This document shows, in pieces, positions 60,301 to 64,000 of a stretch of 64,000 nucleotides of DNA (its first letter is position 1; every line of letters starts with the position of its first letter). The position numbers and the translations under genes were made by a program. The notes under the pieces were generated by a model. It made no database searches. It was not told the DNA's origin and worked only from the letters and a program-made list of their open reading frames with translations. This DNA comes from Neisseria lactamica NS19 (GTDB lineage Bacteria; Pseudomonadota; Gammaproteobacteria; Burkholderiales; Neisseriaceae): assembly GCA_000193795.2 (NCBI GenBank), contig AEPI01000024.1:1-64000 (forward strand), written 5' to 3'.

Positions 60301-60444
60301 AGTCATGTATCCAGTTTGAGAATATATTTTCGGGTCGGATTTGTGTTGGACTGATAAAATCAGGACGGGCGGGGCAATAGGTTAAAGTCGATTACCTGTT
60401 TTGAAGGCAGTGGTTTGTTCTTTATTTGCCGACAATCGGACAAT

Positions 60445-60481
60445 AAAAAAGCACATACCTTTTTATGGTTTGTGCTTTTTC
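60445..60481 (-). terminator. Terminator of the tRNA pair
   Basis: Read on the minus strand, AAAAAGCACAAACC pairs with GGTATGTGCTTTTTT; the last part provides the T run. It follows tRNA-Ala. Confidence 0.75.
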
Positions 60482-60485
60482 TATC

Positions 60486-60561
<76 letters not shown>

Positions 60562-60567
60562 GAAATA

Positions 60568-60644
60568 TGGTGGCGAATCAGGGATTCGAACCCCGGACAC
60601 AAGGATTATGATTCCTCTGCTCTAACCGACTGAGCTAATTCGCC
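60568..60644 (-). tRNA. tRNA with CAT anticodon (Met or Ile2)
   Basis: 77 bases; acceptor GGCGAAT, anticodon loop ATCATAA with CAT, T arm CCGGG-TTCGAAT-CCCTG, encoded CCA. It lacks initiator features. CAT may be elongator methionine or lysidine-modified isoleucine-2; I cannot decide by eye. Confidence 0.93.
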
Positions 60645-60775
60645 GTTTCGTGAAGTCGCTATTATATGTTTTTTTGTTTTTTTGACAAGCCGTATTTTTT
60701 AATTTTGAATTAGTACACTGTTTTTAAATATTAAAAATTTTATGCCGTCTGAAAAGGGCTGAGGCGGTCGGTGAA

Positions 60776-61924
60776 TTAGAGTTTGTGGCAGATGTCGCCG
60801 AAACAAAATCCTGTCCAATCGATATTGATATTTTTACCGAATGCGATGACTTTAAACAATTCTCCCATTTCATGTTGGTCGATTAGTTTTTGAACAGCGG
60901 CAGCTTCACGGATATAGGCTGCCGAATCCGTTTGACCCGTCTGTGCCAACAGCCCGGTAATGCCCAGGTTCAATAAGAAATGGGATTGGGGGAGGTAGCC
61001 TATTAAATCTAATCCGCCATCCGTCCCTGCTTGTGCGATGTCGGTAAAGTTGACGTGGGCGGTCAGGTCGGACAATCCGATGAAGTCGAAAGGATTGTGG
61101 ATAACGTGATGCCGGTAGTGTCCGATCAGCGTGCCTTGATTGCGTTGGGGGTGGTAATACTGTGCCGCATCAAAACCGTAGTCGATGAATATCATGCAGC
61201 CGTGTTCGAGTTTTGAGGCAAGGGTGCGGATGAAGGCGTATTGTTGCGGGTGCAGTTCGCCGGTATAGGGGAAATCTGTTTGGGGGAAATAAAGGGAAGC
61301 CGAAGCCGACAGCGACGGGTCATTCAAGGGTCTTGCCGAATAGGCGAAACGGCCGTTATCCAGGCAAACGCCGATATGTTCGAATAATCCGCCTTCATCT
61401 TTACGGATGATTTCGACAGGCATGGCATCGAGTACTTCGTTGCCGACGATGATGCCGTCAAATGTTTCCGGAAGTGCGGACAAGTGGACAACTTTTTGGG
61501 CAGCTTGAGGTACGAGGGTCTGAATCAGATTTTTCTGACGCGCGGCCAGCTCCGGCGATATTTCAATAATATAGTAACGGTTGATGCCGTCTGAAAGGCT
61601 GTTTAACAAATCGGCGGCGAGTTGGCCGGTTCCCGCGCCGAATTCATAGATATTGCCTGCAGTTTGGGGTAGGAGTTCTTGAAGTTGTCGCGCCAGTGTC
61701 CGGGCAAACAGGGGGGTAAGTGTCGGGGCGGTAATAAAATCCCCGTCGTTACCGATTTTATGGCTGCCGCCGGTGTAATAGCCGTATTGCGGGGCGTATA
61801 AAACCAGTTCCATAAAACGTGAAAATGGAATCCAGTTGCCGTGTTTGCCGATTTCTTCGGCAAGGAGGATTTGAAGGTTGGCTGAGGATTGCTGCGCGGC
61901 AGGGGAGGGCAGGGGAAAGGTCAT
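60776..61924 (-). CDS. SAM-dependent methyltransferase of the MidA/NDUFAF7 family
   Basis: The product is 382 residues. It has IPFSRFMELVLYAPQYGYYTGG, FITAPTLTPLFARTLARQL, the SAM-binding IYEFGAGTGQLAADLL, IIVGNEVLDAMPVEI, FIDYGFDAAQYYHPQRNQGTLIGHYRH and HVNFTDIAQAG, typical of the DUF185 family. Mitochondrial NDUFAF7 methylates a complex I subunit; the bacterial substrate is not established. ATG 61924 is chosen because the conserved region starts shortly after it; an upstream start at 61993 adds unconserved residues. Confidence 0.9.
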   Translation of the reverse strand: MTFPLPSPAAQQSSANLQILLAEEIGKHGNWIPFSRFMELVLYAPQYGYYTGGSHKIGNDGDFITAPTLTPLFARTLARQLQELLPQTAGNIYEFGAGTGQLAADLLNSLSDGINRYYIIEISPELAARQKNLIQTLVPQAAQKVVHLSALPETFDGIIVGNEVLDAMPVEIIRKDEGGLFEHIGVCLDNGRFAYSARPLNDPSLSASASLYFPQTDFPYTGELHPQQYAFIRTLASKLEHGCMIFIDYGFDAAQYYHPQRNQGTLIGHYRHHVIHNPFDFIGLSDLTAHVNFTDIAQAGTDGGLDLIGYLPQSHFLLNLGITGLLAQTGQTDSAAYIREAAAVQKLIDQHEMGELFKVIAFGKNINIDWTGFCFGDICHKL

Positions 61925-62168
61925 GATAAGTGTTATCTTGTGTAAATTTATTGGATTTGCACGCATATTACACGTTGGTACAGGTGCTGTCATGGCTTTA
62001 TTTTAATACTATATATTGTGTTTATATTATTAAATTAATCATATATAGTTGCTTACTGATTCAAACAATCTGTGCCGTACCCGCCGTGCCGTTGTTGCCA
62101 TTTTTTATCTTATTGTTTTTAAACAGAATAAAAATTTCAGATATGTTAATGAGTTTTCCTGCCTTGAT
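61925..62168. other. AT-rich gap upstream of the division cluster
   Basis: The region from 61925 to the mraZ promoter has very AT-rich runs (61985-62050) and no supported gene, DUS or repeat. Confidence 0.45.
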
Positions 62169-62220
62169 TTGACCGAGTGTTTAAAATTTCTTATAGTGTC
62201 GATTGGTGGGGAATTGTGGG
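62169..62220 (+). promoter_or_regulatory. Promoter and MraZ-type boxes of the division/cell-wall cluster
   Basis: TTGACC (62169-62174), a 17-base spacer and TATAGT (62192-62197) form a good sigma-70 promoter. Directly downstream are two GTGGG repeats (62206-62210 and 62216-62220) with a 10-base period, the pattern bound by MraZ. This suggests that MraZ represses its own operon here. Confidence 0.75.
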
Positions 62221-62271
62221 GCAAAGTGTCTCTTTTATCCTTGTGATTTTGATTTCGGCTTGGGACATGTC

Positions 62272-62727
62272 ATGTTCGGCGGCGCACACGAATTAAGCAT
62301 CGACAGTAAAGGGCGGTTGGCGGTTCCTGCCAAGTTCCGCGATATCCTGTCGCGCCTCTATACGCCTGCCGTGGTCGTAACGCTCGAGTCGAAACACAAG
62401 CTGCTGATGTACCCTGTTGCGGAGTGGGAAAAAGTCGCGGCGCAACTTTTAAATTTAAAAGTGGCGGATAACCCTGTTTTGCGGCGGTTTCAAAACCTTC
62501 TGCTGCATAACGCGGAAATTTTGGAATGGGACGGTGCCGGTCGGGTACTGCTTCCTGCCGGACTGAGGAAGAGGGTGGTTTTTGACCGCGAGGTTGTTTT
62601 GGTCGGGCGGGCCAACCGTTTGGAACTTTGGGGTCGTGAGCAGTGGGAGGCCGAAATGGTTCAGGCTTTGGACGACGATCCGGAAGAGCTTGCCTTCCAG
62701 TTGAGTCAGACGGATTTGCAATTGTGA
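62272..62727 (+). CDS. mraZ: Transcriptional regulator MraZ
   Basis: The product is 151 residues with two SpoVT/AbrB-like domains: FGGAHELSIDSKGRLAVPAKFRDIL, and HNAEILEWDGAGRVLLPAGLRKRV with VVLVGRANRLELWGREQWEAE. MraZ binds repeated GTGGG boxes and represses the dcw cluster. It is the first gene of that cluster and overlaps rsmH by four bases. ATG 62272 is chosen because the family begins MF.GxH. Confidence 0.96.
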   Translation: MFGGAHELSIDSKGRLAVPAKFRDILSRLYTPAVVVTLESKHKLLMYPVAEWEKVAAQLLNLKVADNPVLRRFQNLLLHNAEILEWDGAGRVLLPAGLRKRVVFDREVVLVGRANRLELWGREQWEAEMVQALDDDPEELAFQLSQTDLQL

Positions 62728-63683
62728 GTGAAACAGAAAATTACCGGCATATCACGGTTTTGCTGCATGAGGCTGTGGACGCGCTTGCCGTGCGCGAGGG
62801 CGGCGTTTATGTGGACGGTACGTTCGGCAGGGGAGGGCATTCCCGGCTGATTTTGTCCCGTCTGGGCGATGCGGGCCGGCTGGTCGTATTTGATAAAGAT
62901 CCCCGGGCGGTTGCTGCGGCAGAAGAATTGGCGCGTTCGGATCAGCGGGTCAGCGTCGTGCACGGGGGCTTTGCTTCTTTTCAGACGGCATTGGATGATT
63001 TGGGCATCGGCGATGTGGACGGCGCATTATTCGATTTGGGTGTTTCGTCCCCGCAAATCGATGATGCGGCACGCGGTTTCAGTTTCCGTTTTGATGCGCC
63101 TCTGGATATGCGTATGGACACGACGCGCGGGATGTCGGCGGCAGAGTGGATTGCGTCGGCATCGGAGCAGGATTTGCACGAGGTGATTAAGAATTATGGT
63201 GAAGAGCGGTTTAGCCGTCAGATTGCGCGCGCCATTGTCGCGCAACGGGCGGAGAGTCCCATCGATACAACCCGCAAGCTGGCGCAGCTCGTGGCACAAA
63301 ACGTCCGTACTCGCGAGCGCGGGCAAGACCCTGCGACGCGCACCTTCCAGGCGGTCCGCATCTTTATTAACCGCGAGCTCGAAGAGGTAGAGGCGGTATT
63401 GCCGCAGGTAATGGGCCGGCTGAAACAGGGCGGACGCTTGGCGGTTATCGCGTTCCATTCTTTGGAAGACCGGATTGTGAAGCAGTTTGTCAGGAAATAT
63501 TCCCGACACGCGCCCTTGCCGCGTTGGGCGGCGGTCAGGGAGGCGGATTTGCCCGAGCCGCCCCTGAAAATCGTGGGCAAGGCATTAAAGCCGGACGGGG
63601 CGGAAGTTGCCGCCAATCCGAGGGCGAGGAGTGCGGTTTTGCGTGTGGCGGAGCGGACTGCCGGCCCGATACCGGAACAATAA
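62724..63683 (+). CDS. rsmH: 16S rRNA (cytosine1402-N4)-methyltransferase RsmH
   Basis: The product is 319 residues: HITVLLHEAVDAL, the SAM loop VDGTFGRGGHSRLIL, FDKDPRAVAAA, ALFDLGVSSPQIDDAARGFSFRFDAPLDMRMD, NYGEERFSRQIARAI, RTFQAVRIFINRELEE and AVIAFHSLEDRIVKQF. It methylates C1402 in the ribosomal P site. The start is GTG 62724, overlapping the mraZ stop (GTGA). An inverted DUS occurs in frame near 62979. Confidence 0.96.
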   Translation: MSETENYRHITVLLHEAVDALAVREGGVYVDGTFGRGGHSRLILSRLGDAGRLVVFDKDPRAVAAAEELARSDQRVSVVHGGFASFQTALDDLGIGDVDGALFDLGVSSPQIDDAARGFSFRFDAPLDMRMDTTRGMSAAEWIASASEQDLHEVIKNYGEERFSRQIARAIVAQRAESPIDTTRKLAQLVAQNVRTRERGQDPATRTFQAVRIFINRELEEVEAVLPQVMGRLKQGGRLAVIAFHSLEDRIVKQFVRKYSRHAPLPRWAAVREADLPEPPLKIVGKALKPDGAEVAANPRARSAVLRVAERTAGPIPEQ

Positions 63684-63705
63684 CAGGGAAGACATTAGAA
63701 CAACA

Positions 63706-63969
63706 ATGAATAAATTGAATCTCCTTCTGCTGCCGGCGGTTTGTGTTTCGGCTTTTCTCGTCGTGATTCAGCAAAACCAGTACAGGCTTAACTTTACGGC
63801 TTTGGATAAGGCAAAAAAACAGGAAATCGCCTTGGAGCAGGATTACGCGCAAATGAGGCTGCAACAGGCGCGTTTGGCGAACCACGAAGCGATTAGGGCG
63901 GCGGCAGAAAAACAAAACCTGCGCCCGCCGGCTTCAGGCAATACCTTTATGGTGGAACATCAAAGATAG
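63706..63969 (+). CDS. ftsL: Cell division protein FtsL
   Basis: The product is 87 residues with a short cytoplasmic start, one membrane segment (LNLLLLPAVCVSAFLVVI), and a periplasmic coiled coil (LDKAKKQEIALEQDYAQMRLQQARLANH) ending RPPASGNTFMVEHQR. FtsL forms the FtsQLB complex that activates septal synthesis. Identity rests on topology, size and position between rsmH and the expected ftsI beyond the window. Confidence 0.92.
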   Translation: MNKLNLLLLPAVCVSAFLVVIQQNQYRLNFTALDKAKKQEIALEQDYAQMRLQQARLANHEAIRAAAEKQNLRPPASGNTFMVEHQR

Positions 63970-64000
63970 AAGCAGGCCGCCTGCCGGAACCGGGTTTCGG

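Overview
The window is a chromosomal segment of a Neisseria species from the meningitidis/gonorrhoeae/lactamica/polysaccharea group. The 12-mer uptake sequence ATGCCGTCTGAA (AT-type DUS) occurs throughout, very often as inverted pairs acting as terminators. There are five Correia repeat enclosed elements (CREE), one dRS3-bearing mosaic insertion, and typical neisserial genes (rmpM, mafA/mafB, NExo-type exonuclease, mtgA, tspA). Intact maltose transporter, maltose phosphorylase and beta-phosphoglucomutase argue for a maltose user and against a typical gonococcus. The RmpM hinge lacks the long Pro-Glu repeat I remember from meningococcus. I do not name the species.

Layout. 1-11600 holds housekeeping genes: a frameshifted tspA/fimV, yciB, YciI, BolA, two parvulin-type foldases (the second frameshifted), dtd, dusA, gluQ, transaldolase and the Kdo/LPS export operon kdsD-kdsC-lptC-lptA-lptB. 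11800-17800 holds tRNA-Phe, a CREE, mtgA-aroE, a small secreted protein, glnA, ampG and a GIY-YIG protein. 18072-24592 is a maf genomic island on the minus strand, read in the order mafA (broken at its lipobox), mafB, an immunity gene, a silent toxin cassette with its own immunity gene, a remnant cassette with another immunity gene, then an orphan internally duplicated immunity-like gene. 24700-36800 holds anmK, a phosphate permease, hemN, fnr, two small unknown genes, cysB, rmpM, thiL-pgpA and ettA. 37044-41457 is the maltose cluster. 41581-46539 is the NAD synthesis cluster: nadA-nadB facing nrtR-nadC, with a strong palindrome upstream of nadA that is probably the NrtR operator. 46700-55511 holds an ArsR regulator, the NExo exonuclease, an OmpA-like lipoprotein, putA and putP. 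55995-60300 holds ubiK, comM, a SPOR protein, a DsbA and uppP. Two tRNAs and a MidA-type methyltransferase follow. The window ends in the division/cell-wall cluster mraZ-rsmH-ftsL, preceded by a promoter and MraZ-type GTGGG boxes.

Two features deserve attention. First, the maf island carries three or four distinct toxin-tip/immunity combinations. Second, at least five otherwise well-conserved genes (tspA, the second parvulin, ubiK, dsbA, uppP) are each out of frame by one base at a run of 6-8 identical bases. This is either sequencing error at homopolymers or simultaneous slippage; the data here cannot decide, although breaking so many core genes by slippage would be surprising.
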